Assembly (NCBI GenBank): GCA_951799425.1
Contig: OX637396.1
Span: 39,423,901-39,487,900, forward strand
DNA length: 64,000 nt
Origin: Ilex aquifolium
Taxonomy: Eukaryota; Streptophyta; Magnoliopsida; Aquifoliales; Aquifoliaceae
Reading direction: 5' to 3'
Shown: in pieces, positions 12,667 to 26,238 of the stretch
Layout of the letters: each line of letters begins with the position of its first letter
How positions within the stretch are numbered: position 1 is the first letter of the stretch
The notes under the pieces: model-generated
Database searches by the model: none
What the model was told of the DNA's origin: nothing
Seen by the model: only the letters and a program-made list of their open reading frames with translations
Program-made: the position numbers and the translations under genes

Positions 12667-12668
<2 letters not shown>

Positions 12669-13178
12669 GTGGTGGTACTTGCAGATACTAATTGAGAGCT
12701 TGGTGGGTATATTTACAGAATGGGGCAACAATAGTGCATATGAGGAAAAGATGTAGTTGTTGTCCTTATAAAAGAAGGAAAGATATAGAGAAAGTGGAGA
12801 GAGAATGGGGGAAAGGGTCAGAGAGCTCAGAGCAGAGAAGGGTATGGTTCAACTGTGTTCTATTCCAATAGGGGTAGGTGCTTAAAGAGAACAATAAAGC
12901 TAGAGACTTGGAGAAAGAGAGAAGGGGGCATAGACCTTAGACAAAAATAGCACGTGCGATGTTGGGAAAGGCACGTGAGAATAGAAAGGGTGGGTCCAAG
13001 GATTGTGTTTTCACGCAATCTGAATAGAACAGTCGGCTAAAGACAATAATTGAGAGAGAGGGATTGAATGAGAACAGTAACTAGTTAGGTCTGGACTATT
13101 TTTGGGCTGTCGGACTAGTACTATTCAGGTCTAGTTGGAGGAGAGAATATTCAATACAACCAATAATAAAATTTTAAA

Positions 13179-13349
13179 GAACAATACTATGTATCTCAAA
13201 TTTGTAACCCAAATTTCTATCTCAAATGAAGGGTAACCATTGGATCAGTGGGTCCCATTTAAAAAAGTTAATGAAATCCACTCATCCAATGGTCCCCTTC
13301 ATTTGGGATAAAAATTTAGGTTATAAATTTGGGATATATAGTATTTCTC
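13179..13349. mobile_element. MULE-type MITE (171 bp) with 9-bp target duplication
   Basis: Nearly the whole element folds back. The left arm contains ATACTATGTATCTCAAATTT and TCAAATGAAGGGTAACCATT. The right arm, reverse-complemented, contains ATACTATATATCCCAAATTT and CCAAATGAAGGGGACCATT. Flanks carry the 9-bp duplication AATTTTAAA (13170-13178 and 13350-13358). No coding capacity. Confidence 0.8.
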
Positions 13350-13358
13350 AATTTTAAA

Positions 13359-16137
13359 TGATAAGAGTGAATCCACTTGGTTATTTATTAATTTATAACG
13401 AATAAGAGTGAGTAGTTATGAACATATATTTATTAATTTGTGTAGGGTCCATTTCCTTATTTGTCTACATATTAGTGGTTGATAATATCATCTGACAATA
13501 CTGACGTAATATTACTGTTGCAATAAATATAATTTCCTTATTTGTTCGTTAGCTAATTGATTCCATCAAATTCAATATTCACTCTTTTCATTTAATACAA
13601 TAATTATTCTATGCAAAATAATGTGATTCACCTTTAAATGATGACATCACGAAAATGATAATGATGTCATCTCACCAATATCTCCTCCTTGTGTAAGTTT
13701 AATTATGTTAACTTACTCTTTAAATGTGAACTATACTAAGATGATTGTTGGGTTGGTGGTCTAAGTGATTTATAGTGTTCAATTTAGGATATTCTCTGAC
13801 TCCTATAAAATTAATAAATAGAGTTCGATTTATGGGAATTTTCACTGTTTCCACTAACAACACTATGGTGCGAGGCTTAGACTATGGCTCGAGTCGACTA
13901 TTGACAGCTTGCAATTTCTATCTTCTAAGCCCCACTAATGAACTTAGAAGACAGAAGAGTCTGTTTATCAACAAATGAGCATAATCAATGGCTCGGGAAG
14001 AGTCGGTCAACTGTGGAGCGTCTGTAGAGATTTTAACAAATTCCTAACAAATATCCTAGATTGATAGGAGGTGTACCACCTTACATCATCAATCAGGGAA
14101 GCCCCTAATAAAGAGGGACACTATAAAAAAAGAATTGAGTATGTGTAGTAAAAAGTATGTTCAATTCTCCCTTTACACATTCTCTACAATCAATTACTAA
14201 TTTTAGTATCAGAGTACTTTTGTTCGAAACACTTCAGTTTTGAACAATTTACTCATTTTACAAGAAAAAGAAGACAGAGTAAAGAGCCCGAACTTAACGA
14301 GGATAAAGAGCCCGAACTTAACAATCCTCGTGAGAGCTAAATTCATTCTTTGCCCCCCATAGAAATAATACTGACAAGCTACTCAACTAGATTTTGCTCG
14401 TATAAATATAATATTCATGGAGGAATATATATATCATTCTAGCACAATTTTTGAATTTTATTTCAAAAAGGAGATGTTAAATGCAAATAATCATTCCTAA
14501 ATTACATGTATCAATTAAACTTAAATTTTATATAATTAAGGACATTTAAAGCGGAGTTTTATCTCATCTCTTTTTCAAGTATTGAACTAATGCATACGAG
14601 ATTATTTTGGCGAACCTAATAATGAGTTCAATTCACAAATTATAAAACAAAAAGAAAAATCTAATAATTAGTAATGTTACAGATCTCAAATAAGTATGAA
14701 TTATTAGATTAATCTGTCCCGTTAACTTTTTTTAACAAATCTCACTCATCTAAATGCCTCTCCTTATTTGGGATTCCAACTTTGAGATGGATAATGGTTT
14801 CCATGCATAAAGTTACTCAGTTATGCACACCTCAGTTAACCCTCTCTTTGATCTGGTCAAATACAAGTCATCCACGCTGAGATTAAGATATTCATGATGA
14901 ATAAATTTCTAATGGTTTGGTCCTAAAGAATTATTAAAATTCGATTTCAAAACATCTGAATTTATAATTTATCTCTGTTATAACTTGATCTACCTTTGGA
15001 GTCTCCTCAACTAGATTTGATTGCCCATATAACTATCACATTCAATGGGAGAATATAGAGATATATATATATATAGCTTGTTTTATGTATAGGAGTATAG
15101 GACACCAATAATGGAATTATGGTATGTTCCACAACAAATGAAACCGCACAGTTGAATTAGATAGGGGGTGCAGTTATGGTTCCTGTGGGAGATCAGGGGA
15201 ATATGCATGTGTCACTTTGAAAAGACTATTTTGTCCTTATTTATTCAATTCAACACAACAAAACTGTAAAGGGGGCCTCACAGAGTTTTTAGACCCAGGC
15301 GTGGCCATACACTTGTCACTGGATTGGGTCCCACTTGAAGATCTTCCCCATTACAACAAAGATTGACCAGATTGGCTGATTGTGACCATTGTGTCTTTTT
15401 TGCACTTCTTTTTTTTGGAATGCTTCTGAAAATTTTAAATATTAAAAAATTAACAATATTTAATGTCTTGGTTTTTATTTTGAAATGATTACATCGAAAC
15501 CCCTATTGTTTACATTAATTTCATGAAGTACGCCTGTAATTTTTGAAATTATAGTGAATAGCTCTTCAAGTTAGTCTATCAAAATAAAAATCCAGTCAAT
15601 CATGGGTACGAACATAGAGAAGGTGTTGGTTTTGCAATTTACGACAAGGGTACACTTTTAAAGGATCGGTTCTCTGTACCTCTTTCCTGCCTAATTAAAC
15701 TTGATTCTCTTAGCTCAATGACTCTCTCTCACACACACGCATGTACGCCATGGGATTTGCGATGTATAGAGATGGACACAACCAATGGAAGGAAAGTTAC
15801 AAACGAAAGGGATATGCCAGGGCAGAGTGTTGTCGAATAAGGGAGAAATACATTAGGGTTGGATTGACTGATCAGTATGTGCTTGGTTTTCTCTAGTTTA
15901 GATGATATTGACTAGAAACTATCATTTTTTATCTATCAACGGGAAAATTTATTTCCCAACTAATATCCCAAATTGAGTTGGTATTTCATTTTCTAAATAA
16001 TAGGGGGCACCATTTTGATTTGTCATAAATCATAGTAGCACAATTGTAAATAAGTGGAACATGGAAGTTGCCTCATTCTTTCTGATAAAAAAAGTGACAC
16101 AATACAAACTGTAACAGACGGAACTGTAAATACTAAT
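13359..16137. other. Intergenic DNA with a possible LTR remnant
   Basis: No supportable gene. At about 14090-14225 a CACTATAAA box, a pyrimidine-rich stretch and TTTAGTATCAGAGTAC resemble the end of a gypsy-type LTR, but no partner or duplication was found. At 14281-14322 a 21-bp unit (TAAAGAGCCCGAACTTAAC) is tandemly duplicated. The rest is AT-rich. Confidence 0.5.
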
Positions 16138-16146
16138 TATTTTAAA

Positions 16147-17572
16147 GGGCAAAATCCAGTTTATCCCCTCGTGGTTTGGTTGTTTTACACATCACCTCCT
16201 TGTGGTTCAAAAATCAGCACATAACCCCCTTGTATTTTTGGACCAAAATGCATAGCTAACTCCGTTAACGGCAGTGGCAAAAAGACCACCTTGCCCTCCT
16301 TAAAATCTGAATACACTTTGCCACCACATCTTCTTCAATAGTCCAACCTCACTACAGCTTCTCCAACCTCACTACAGCTTCTCCAACCTCACTGTTTGAT
16401 AGTTATTTATATTTAAAAAATTATTAAAAAAAAAAAAAATATGTTTAATATTTTACCCAAAATCAACCACCCAACACCACTTAATCCCACCACCAGCAAC
16501 CACCTAACCCCACCACAAACCCACCCCCCAAATCCCTTGCAATCGACCACCCAAACCGAAAACCCACCCCCACCAACAACAACCCAACACCACCGAAACC
16601 CCCACCCCCAAACCCACGAAAAACCAACCCCAACACACCACCAACAATCACCTAACCCCACCACAAACCCACCCCCCAAACACCTTGCAATCCACCACCC
16701 ACCACCCACCACCAACCACCCATACCGAAAACCCACCCCCATCAACAACAACCCAACACCACCGTAACCCCCACGGATAACCAATCCCAACACACCACCA
16801 GCAACCACCTAACTCCACCACAAACCCACCCCTAAGCCCCTTGCAATCCACCACCCATACCGAAAACCCACCTCCACCAACAACAACCCAACACCATCGA
16901 AACCCCCACCCCCAAACCCCACGGAAAACCAACCCCAGCACCGCCTGGAAACCCCACACCACATCGAAAACCCACCCCAAACACCCCTAAAACCCCCACG
17001 CCACAACTGAAACCCACCCCAAACCCTTGAAAACCCACTCCCAACAGCCTTGAGAACCCACCCCCAACAGCCCCCGAAAACCCACCCCCAACCCCCTGAA
17101 ACCCAGCCCCAAACCCATTGAAAAATCCCCACCATCCTCACCGAAAACCACAAAGAACAATTACAAGAGAGAGATAGAGGATTTTGGCCATAGGTGAGGG
17201 CGTTGTTGAATGGCGATGCAGATGAGCTAGTTTTTTCCGACGACAAAGAGAGAGAAAAGGACGGGGTTTTGTTTTTTCTTTTATCTTATTTTTTTTTAAC
17301 AGTAAAATGTAGAAGAAGATAAAAAAATATTTTTTTGAAAGATCACAAGGATATATTTAGACTTTTAAATTGAGCTTTGACTCTGAATTAAATTTTTTAC
17401 ATCCATACTTGCGAATATGGCGCGTGTGTTATAATTTCTGTCACTTTTAACAGAAATAGTAACGGTCACACTTTAGTCCAAAAACACAAGGGGGTTATGT
17501 GCTTATTTTTGAACCACGAGGAGGTAATGTGCAAAACGACCAAACCACAAGGGGGTAAACTGGATTTTGTCC
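16147..17572. mobile_element. Non-autonomous MULE (1426 bp), long TIRs and 9-bp target duplication
   Basis: Inverted repeats of about 110 bp: the left starts GGGCAAAATCCAGTTTATCC and the right, reverse-complemented, GGACAAAATCCAGTTTACCC. Both continue through TGTGGTTTGG-like and CACATAACCCCCTTGT blocks. The 9-bp duplication TATTTTAAA flanks it (16138-16146 and 17573-17581), a Mutator-superfamily hallmark. The interior is a C/A-rich minisatellite plus a short non-repetitive stretch at 17140-17290. No transposase. Confidence 0.85.
16480..17125. repeat. C/A-rich minisatellite inside the MULE
   Basis: Degenerate tandem units built from ACCCACCCC, CAACACCACC, AACCACCTAACCCCACCACA and CCACCCATACCGAAAACCC. 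Long open frames on both strands are Pro/Thr/Asn-rich or Gly/Val/Trp-rich and follow from composition. They are not genes. Confidence 0.85.
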
Positions 17573-17581
17573 TATTTTAAA

Positions 17582-18310
17582 AAAAGACCTGCTGCCATCA
17601 AATTACTTTGCCTTTTGTATATTTGTAAAATCCCCACAATATTTGAGAGTAATCAAATTTTCATCTAATATTATTTAATAATATAAAATTTATTCTAAAT
17701 TAATTTTTGTCGCCCAAAAATATCATCTTTTTTACATGATTTTCAATATTAACAACTCAACTAGTACACACCCAAATTTCAGACAACTGCATTAATCCAT
17801 ACTACTGTAATCTTCTCTCTCTCCCATACTATTGTTAGTTTTAAAATATTTTTTCTATGTCCATCTTATTTGAGGTTTCATATAATCAGCAAAAAAGGGT
17901 TAATTTTATATTGTGCATAAGTCGAATTTAATTGAATACATAACAATATTATTAATAAACAGGTATTACATATCAAGAAATGTGTAAGGAACCCATTACA
18001 ATTAAACCCCTATCCACCAATTTTACAATAATTTCGTGTCAATTTTGAATCGAATGTAGAGTAGTATTTTTTTTTTTTTTGTGTGAGTGGCTGGGGGGGT
18101 GGGTATTGCTTAGATCAATGAATGGTGTGGATAGGAATAGGAATCCATTCATCCACCATTTGGTGTGCATATTTATTGTACCATGTGGTATCCCAAGTTG
18201 TGGGATCCATGAAGATGTTGGAACATTCAATTCAGCCAAGTATACTGGCATATAGTCCACTTGTTGCAGGGCATCTCTGGTTGTAGTACACGGGAAAAAC
18301 TTTATATTAA
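17582..18310. other. Intergenic, no gene seen
   Basis: AT-rich sequence with a poly-T tract near 18068 and no supportable feature. The reading frame at 18039-18260 has no recognisable domain. Confidence 0.6.
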
Positions 18311-18929
18311 TCTATATTATTTATAAATGTTAATATCTATAAAAAAAATTAATTTTATATTATATCTTTAATTATTATAATAAAGTCAATAATTTTATCT
18401 AATTTTATTTTTTTTTCTTATTTAACTTTCAACTTATTTTGGACTCTTTTATACGGATTTCTAAATTCTTTTAAACTCATTTACTAATAGTATAGCTACA
18501 TATAATTGTTTATATTTATATGAATAAGTAAAGTCCTATATATGTTAAATTATTATACACATGCTATTACGAGAGATTGAATTTCACTGTCAAATATATG
18601 CAATATTTTATTTTTTGGTATTTAATAATATAATAATATTATAAACGGTCTAATCAATCTATTTAACAAAACAAAAATTAATAATTCTATAATACAATTA
18701 GATGTGAAAATGACTAATAGCGCGAGAGAGATACCTAAATAAAAGACAAATTAGATACTCAAACACTTATTAAATAAATTAATAATTAAATTTAGCAATA
18801 ATTAAAATATGAATTAATTATTCGATACTTAATTTATTATTTAATATAATTACATATGTAATTCATGTTTTTTATAAAAAAATATTATTTAAATTTGTTT
18901 ACGTGCAACGCAGGTCGTGCATTGCTAGT
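18311..18929 (+). mobile_element. Probable non-autonomous Helitron
   Basis: Starts TCTATATTATTTATAAATG after an A, and ends CTAGT at 18925-18929. The end is preceded by a short hairpin, TGCA(A)CG with CGTGCA around a CAGGT loop. The interior is AT-rich and non-coding. The base after CTAGT is A rather than the expected T, so the insertion site is imperfect. Confidence 0.6.
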
Positions 18930-19420
18930 AATATTATGAGTACAACTATGGTACGTAAAAAGAAAGTGGTGTTACTCATCGAAAAAAAAAAAGTGGTTTG
19001 ATATTAAAAATAAATATAATTAGTTACAACTAATCTGAGTAAAGTTTTAAATTCTCTAATAAAATATTAGATTCGATCCTAAACAATCTTATTTTATAAT
19101 ATAACTTTGTTAGATTAAATTAATTGTAACTTTGATATTATTTCTTAATAACTTCATTAGATTAAATTGTAATAGGTTCACTACAATAGTCCTACTCTTA
19201 CATGGAATGCTATTTAATTCCATGCAAGTTCCTAAAAAGCAAGAAGGGGTGAAACTCTCTCTCTCTCTCTCTCTCTGTGTACCTGATGAAATGGGCTTCT
19301 GACGCGTGGAAATCAACAAACTCTCTACAAATTCTCCCGTACCCAGAGAGTTGGGATACTGAGACATGGGGATCTATGGTACTCAATATACCACATTGTT
19401 CCTTTTAATGAAACAAACCC

Positions 19421-19451
<31 letters not shown>

Positions 19452-22400
19452 AAGCAGCACAAAGAGAAAGGAGGAATGGGTCTTTATACCTTTCTTTATG
19501 TTCATAAAGAGGGACCATCTAATCTATGTTGTGTTGATGTTGGAACTTAACCTATGAGTTTTATTAGGAAAAGTTATTTTTCTACCTTCAATGATTGACA
19601 AAAAAGTGCAGATGAGAGTGAAATTTTTTTGACACAAATCTAGTATTTTTTTTCTCGGAAAATAGAGCTATATAATAAGGAACAAAACAGGTTCAAAAGA
19701 AACACGAGTTCAACTACATAAAACCGCACTCACGCAAAAAAAAAAGATTACACTACAGGAAAATAGAACTTAAACATCACAACTAGAATCAAAACATGGA
19801 CTGAAACACAACCCGGAACTTAATAGCTCGAAATCCTTTTGGTAGACATAAAAATAAATTTTGAAAGGATGAGATTCAAACATGTTCCATCAAGGCTGAG
19901 TCAGGATGGACCCTTCTCTCTGCAACTTTGAAAGAATCCTCTCTCTCTCCTCTGTGAAAACCAAGTCCGAACCTCATATGGGGCCATCCAAAGACTCTTG
20001 GCCCTCCTCATCAAATCATGCACAGGAAGCCCTTGATTTACAACCTCATATCATGCTGAAACGTCTGATTTGTTTCTGTAAAGAACTGCCATATTATTAG
20101 GCTGATCAGGATACTCCCTAATCCACCTGGGGTTAGCAATTTTAGAGACGATCCCGAGTCTAATACTTACAATAAGTTAGTAAATTTGATTTTAGTTTTA
20201 GCGGGATCAATTAATAAACGAATAGAACTGTTAGAACCATCATATCAATGGGCGACACAAACTTGAATAAACACGATTTGTACACAACTCTAATTCAACT
20301 AAATATGTTATATACGAGTCGTTACTCTTGACATGAAATCTATATAATATGACACAATGGCTGACCTACTCCCAAGGATTGTTATTTGGGGCTGTTAGAT
20401 ATTGAGTTTGGGTCATGGACCCAAATCAGGGCATCTATGATGGATCTATCTAATTAGAGAAAGCCCAAGGAACATGACTTTTGGATGAATCCTTTGCTAC
20501 CCGACATACATGTCTGTTAATATTTAAACTGTTAATATTTAAACTCTAAGTTAACCCAATAGACATCATGTGAAAAACTCTCTCTCTCTCTCTCTTCTAC
20601 ATAAAGTTGAAAGGCTTATGTATTGTGAAAACTCGGTGTTGATTTGTCTTGCATAACAACACTATATTGTTTGAGTAATCAAAGAAAAGACTGTTTTTAG
20701 GTTCTAAAGTACGTGAAACATCTTTTAAAAATTTCAGGATTAAAACGAATAAGATGCGCCTTTGATCCTACGCTTCCGCATATATATACAATTCTCAACA
20801 ATGGCCCTATTCTAAATCAAGCCCAGCCAGATTGACTCCATATTCAGACCAAAAATTACTGATGAAAAGGTCCATGAAGTCCAGATATCTGGTCCAATTT
20901 CTCATGATCGTCAAGGTGCCTGTAGGTTTGGTTGAATTCAAAACAACTAATAAGCTGCAGGCATAGACTTCAACGATACATGTGATTTGCGGGTGATTGC
21001 ATAATGAAACATTTATTTTTCTTATTCTTTCAGCGAGAAATGGACTACAACTTAATTTAAACAACATGGATGAAAATCAAACAAGTCGAAGAAATTTATT
21101 AGTATACGCATAGAATTTTTTTGCTTGGTTTTTCCCTTAATTAACTTCTTGAAACTTTGATATACAGAAAACGTGAGAAGGGGCTAGGGTGGGGCTTTTA
21201 TCTATTTTTCCACCCCATTTATACTCACCCTATTAGTTACTAAACTCGCCATGTTTTTATTCACTAATTAAAACCTACATTATCCAATTTTATTTCAACC
21301 TACTATATAGACAATGATTAAAATTTCGTTTTGGTATATTATTTTAGTAAAAAAAATATTTCAAAAATAGAATAAAAATAAAAATAAAATTTATTTCTAA
21401 AATATTAATCGAAATATACCAATATCTTAAAACATCTCAAAATATTTTGAAGAGATTGTTAAAATTTTCAAAATATCTATTTTTTTTTGAAATATTCTAA
21501 ATCACTTCGAAACATTGAAATTTCGTATTAATTACTATTTTTGTTTAAGTTTCTTTGAACATATATTTAGTAGTTTAATTTGATGGATATAAATAGAGTG
21601 AACTTAGTCATTAATGGGATGAGTATAGATGAGGTGAACTTAGTGGTTTGAAGTTAGAAGATTAAATGGGGGGTGAAGAAAGAGATTTAAGGAGTGAGAA
21701 TAGTCCGACCCAAGGGGCTATTGCATGTTAATTTGTGTTGGATCCAACATTAATTTTCAAGTAACTTGTTAGTTGGATAAGGAAAGGTTGAAAGGTGTAC
21801 AAGAAGCCAAAGCAACCATGTGAGCATTGATGATAGTTTGGCAATGAAGGAAAGTGCATACAGATGGAAAGTATTCCTAATGGGTCACCCAAGTTCTATT
21901 TATGATGAGTTTCCTTCGTGTACAAATCAGGTTCACATGAAGGTCAGATATAGAGGTGATAGTGAGGGTTGGGGAGAGGGAGAGGGAGAGAGAAACTTGT
22001 ATAATCTGTAAAACAAGGATCCAACTATGGTACCAAAAATCAAAACACGCGTAAGACATATGTAAATTTTATGTATGATGAGCTAATTTTTGTACAATTA
22101 TTAAAATGTTAAGGATGCATCACTGATTTTCGAATATCATCTAGTCTACAAGCTACAAAATCAAAGAGAGGTTAGAGGGACCTCCGGCATTGAGCGGGGG
22201 AGGTTCTTCTGATACTTAAGTCAGTATTGCGATCAATACATAAATATACTAATGAATAAACTGAAAATAATATAAGTGTGTGTGTGAAGTATGAAACTAA
22301 GGTGTTCATACTTGAGATTTCCTTACCAGTAATGCTATGCTAACCAAAATTAGGGACAAAATAAAGAGCCCAAATGACATGACAGTTGCTGATATGCGCC

Positions 22401-23264
22401 ATTTGTCCTTGATTTGGAGGAGACGAAAAGATTTTGCTGATATGACAATTAATCTGCAACTGCGAAAAAAATTTATAGAGAAGAGAGAGATAGATACTTA
22501 TAGATTGTACTCATTTTTTTTATTGATGGAGTTAATTAAAAGTTGACATTTTTTTCTTAAAATCTTGACCCCTTAAATTGTAAGTTAGTTGATGCAATCT
22601 CTTTTGTTAAATGATGGAACTCATCACAAAATGTCATGTCACGGTATTTTCAGGATCATCGATTACAAATAAAATAAGATATATATAGACAACAAGAAAT
22701 TTCGATAAGATCATACTTTGTTACTGTAGTGTTCTCCGTAAAACAAACGTTATATTCTATATGTCCAAGAAATTTATTTGTTTATATAACTCTTTCTAGA
22801 TACTGTAATAATTAGAGTTTCGTGTATTAATTAATTGTCAATTTTTTTTTTTTTTTGTTAAGGGTAAGAGTGTTATTTGATTGAAAGGTCAATCCGAAGT
22901 CCATCTAAGTTTTAAAACTCTCAGCTCGAATTCAATATTTAAAACGCGAGGTTGTACTCTATAAACGACAAAGGGAATGAAGCTCCCCATTCTATCGTAC
23001 GTAGCATTAAAAGGTTCAGCTTTTTGCCAAACAACAATAATGATTCAATGTTGAGTCATATGATTCCTTCTGATCCTCTCAGCAAAGGATTGAAACATTC
23101 TGCACGAGATAATCAAGAATAAATGATTATATTTGAGGGTTTAATATTAAGATTGCGTGTTCGAATATTATTGTCTCTTTTCCTAAAATAGTGTCCAACC
23201 AAAAAATAAAATAAAAATTTAGTCTCTTTTCAATAGTAACTTAAACTTAAAAAAGAGGTATTAA
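18930..23264. other. Long intergenic stretch, no supportable gene
   Basis: AT-rich DNA with simple repeats: (CT)n at 19256-19276 and 20578-20594, and a 24-base poly-C run at 19418-19441. Short reading frames at 19906-20100, 20807-21067 and 22337-22546 show no domain, splice logic or conserved motif that I recognise. Confidence 0.6.
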
Positions 23265-23635
23265 CACTACAAGGATTAAAGTTTTTGGTGACAAGTTTTT
23301 TATGAGAGTTGTTTTCACGGTCATAAAAAATCGTGTTTTGAAGAAAAAAAATATTTTCGTGGCTGTAATACTGTCACAAAAAATTTATTTATTGTCTCAA
23401 ATACTATTTAAGACGGCTCGTTGCCGCCACAAGACTTTTCGAGGCCACCATAATAAGTGAGGTCTTAAAAAATATTTGTAGTGGCAACGACCTATTTCAA
23501 ATAGTATTTAAGATAACGAATAATTTTTTTATGACAACATTCTTGACACAAAAAATATATTTTTTTTCAAAAATGCATTTTTTTTTTTGTGACGGTGAAT
23601 ACAGATGTCACAAAAAAACCCTAATTCTTGTAGTG
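23265..23635. mobile_element. CACTA-type fold-back MITE
   Basis: Left end CACTACAAGGATTAAAG; right end, reverse-complemented, CACTACAAGAATTAGGG, the signature of plant En/Spm (CACTA) termini. The interior is close to one large inverted repeat: CTATTTAAGACGGCTCGTTG on the left mirrors CAACGACCTATTTC and AATAGTATTTAAG on the right. The 3-bp target duplication is not exact. Confidence 0.75.
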
Positions 23636-23817
23636 ACAGCCACTTAAACTTATAATGGGTCTATTTCATGAATATATATTAAGATCTTTTATTTATTGTC
23701 TCTTTTAATGTGGTTTATTTTTGTAGTTTCATTTAAGAAAAGATATAAAAATATTTAATTTAAATGAGTGTATAACGTATAATCGAAAGAATGACTAAAA
23801 CAAACTTATATAGCCGA

Positions 23818-23868
23818 CCCCAAATGATTGGGACATAAGACTTGATTTGATTTGATTTGTATTTTTAT
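23818..23868 (+). repeat. SINE/LINE-type 3' tail fragment
   Basis: GCCGACCCCAAATGATTGGG is followed by ACATAAGACT and TTGATT repeats. This resembles the 3' end shared by some plant LINE/SINE families. The same tail lies inverted at 11303-11352. Confidence 0.5.
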
Positions 23869-24522
23869 AGTTTCATTTACGTTAGTAAATAGATATTTGA
23901 GTAAATATTAGAAATAATGGTGATATTACGTCATCATTATTATATAATATCACTATTCAATAATGAACCTGCAAATGATTAAAATAAACACATTTTTTTA
24001 ATATTAGATAATAATACCACGTGACGGAGATAATATTTTAACTTTTGTTTGCTTATAGTAAATGGCCACGATAATGCAGTGGAGGAGAACCTATCAGCTC
24101 ATGCATGCACTTTTAAGATATTTCAAACTACTACGGCTTAACAGTACAAATCAAATTCACAAAGTATCAAGAGAGATGCTTAATGAATGGCCAAGAAACA
24201 ATAGCTAAAAGTGACTCTAAATTTTCTCTATTAATCTATCGCCCTCTGCGCTATAAGACCCTTGTCTAGTAATTACTATTTCAGCATAAAAAATTGTTTT
24301 CCTAAAAAGAAAATATTTACAAAAATCACTTAAATTAGTTATTACTTCCCTACCAAGAAAACAATAATGGAGGGCCTCATAAATACTTTCAATGAATCTG
24401 AGAAGTTACCAGCTTTAGGTAGTATGGGTTCTTTGGCAAATAAACAATTAAGTAATAACAGAAACAAACTGTAAATTTAAATGTTCAGAGTTGGAATTTT
24501 GATAATCTCTTAAAATCAGGCT

Positions 24523-24662
24523 GTAAATGATTTATTTTTTATAAATACCCTAATATCAGCGTGGATGATATGCCTTTGATCCGACCATAAAGAGAATTAG
24601 TCGAGATACACTTAAGCTGGACAACATATCCTTGACTGTTAAACAAAAGAAAAAAAAAAAAA
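24523..24662 (+). mobile_element. Truncated copy of the dispersed SINE family
   Basis: Shares the ATAAATACCCTAAT, GATGATATGCCTTTGATCCG and GAATTAGTCGAGATACAC blocks with the copies at 8225 and 27880, and ends in poly-A at 24648-24662. The 5' half is missing or too diverged. Confidence 0.55.
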
Positions 24663-25118
24663 GCAACCAAGTGCAGACAAAGACAAACCCTTCCATATCA
24701 AGAAAATCAGGTTACTGAAAAAATATATATATATTTTTTTGGTAATTTCTCTTTCACCCACCACCCATATCCTTAAATATGTTTCAAATTGCATTCCAAA
24801 ATATATTGTGCTAATCACTCTCATGATTTGCAAATAAAAAATCTTACCATTTTGTTTTATAACAGAAGCTATCGTAATCGTTCATTTTTTTTTTGTTTTG
24901 ACTCAGAACTGAAATAGAAACACGTGACTCATGCAATCACCTTGAATGATGTGCGTAGCGGTATTTATGATGTTCCCACGAGATACGTCTTCTCAACCGA
25001 GCTACCGCGACATTTTCATGCACGAAAGGGCTATGGAGGATTATGTGTTGATCAAGGAGAAAGAACGATCATAGTGCTTCTACTCACATGAAAAATTGTC
25101 GGGTAAATTTTATCCGGA

Positions 25119-26060
25119 CTCCTCACATTTCAAAAACTACACCGAGATCATAATAAATAGACGCTGTTAATAGTATTAATAAAAAGACAACTTTACCCTA
25201 CATTTAACTGATTAAAAAATTAGAAAAATCAGACCCATCACCCAAGTCTCTGTGTGTGTGTGCCCCCTAACACCTAGCGACACAACAGTAACCCCTCACC
25301 TTCCCCCATTTCTACCAATATCCACTACCAATTCCGCCAAAAATCCAAACGCAACTGCGGATGTAACAACCAACACCTCCAATAACCAGTATTCCACTAG
25401 AGAGACCCACCCACATTTGATATCACCAACTCTCTCTCTCTCTCTAATCTATTTTCGGTGGTGAGTGGAAGTGGTTGTGGGGGTGTTTTCAGTGCTTGGT
25501 CAGATGAAGGATATGAGGGTGGGAGACTTCGATAAGAGGCGCAGTGGTGACGGTGGTGTTTGGATTTTTAAACATAATAAACTATCAAATTAATTAATAA
25601 TTAAAGAATATAACTCGTAAATAAATCTATTGTTATAAACAATTAATTAAATTGAGTAGTAAATTTAATCTTGCATGAAAAATTATGTAAGACGTTTGGA
25701 TTAAATTATAAACAATTAACTAATTTAATTTGTATGAAAAATTATTAGGATTAACTTCATCCTAATGTGTGTATAATATACTTGCCTTTTCAATATTTTA
25801 TTTATTTATTAAAAAATATTTACTTATTTGTTTGACAGAGAGTTTGATATGGCAAAAGGGTGTTTGGGGTATTATGTTGAATTTTGTTGATGATGTCATC
25901 TTATCTCGTTACTTGTTTGACGTCTGGCAAACATAAGGGGTGTGACCGTTACACGCGCTGAAATGTCAAGGGGTCTTAATAAAGTTTTTAAAATATGAGG
26001 GAGTATCCTTGTAATAAAACCAAATATCAGAGGGTCTGAATATTATTTATCCAAAAATGA
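25119..26060. mobile_element. Possible MULE-like element with diverged TIRs
   Basis: Left end GGGTAAATTTTATCCGGACT; right end, reverse-complemented, GGATAAATAATATTCAGACC. Similarity then fades, apart from TGACATTTC-like and gene-desert text. Like the element at 16147 it contains C-rich sequence and a CT repeat (25432-25446). No target duplication was identified. Confidence 0.4.
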
Positions 26061-26238
26061 AATAGTACCACAAAAACAAGAGAGAAGGGCAAGAAACTCA
26101 TTCAAATCCGATCCCATACATAGAGTTACTAAGAACCATAGCACACATAGAAACTTTTCAGTCCAAAAAAAAAAAAGAAAACTCATAATTAAGTACTTAT
26201 GACTAAATTCACTAAGCCTTCGATGCCACCTCTTTGAT

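Noticed and set aside
12624..12731. Upstream in-frame ATG extending SPL by 36 residues
   Set aside because: The extension is read through a GA microsatellite and lacks SPL similarity; MDNGWN is the more likely start.
11945..12756. Plus-strand ORFs over the SPL first exon
   Set aside because: Antisense shadows of the SPL coding exon; the minus-strand SBP domain explains the region.
16413..17246. Several overlapping Gly/Val/Trp-rich and Pro/Thr-rich ORFs
   Set aside because: They arise from the C-rich minisatellite inside the MULE; open in many frames, no domain.
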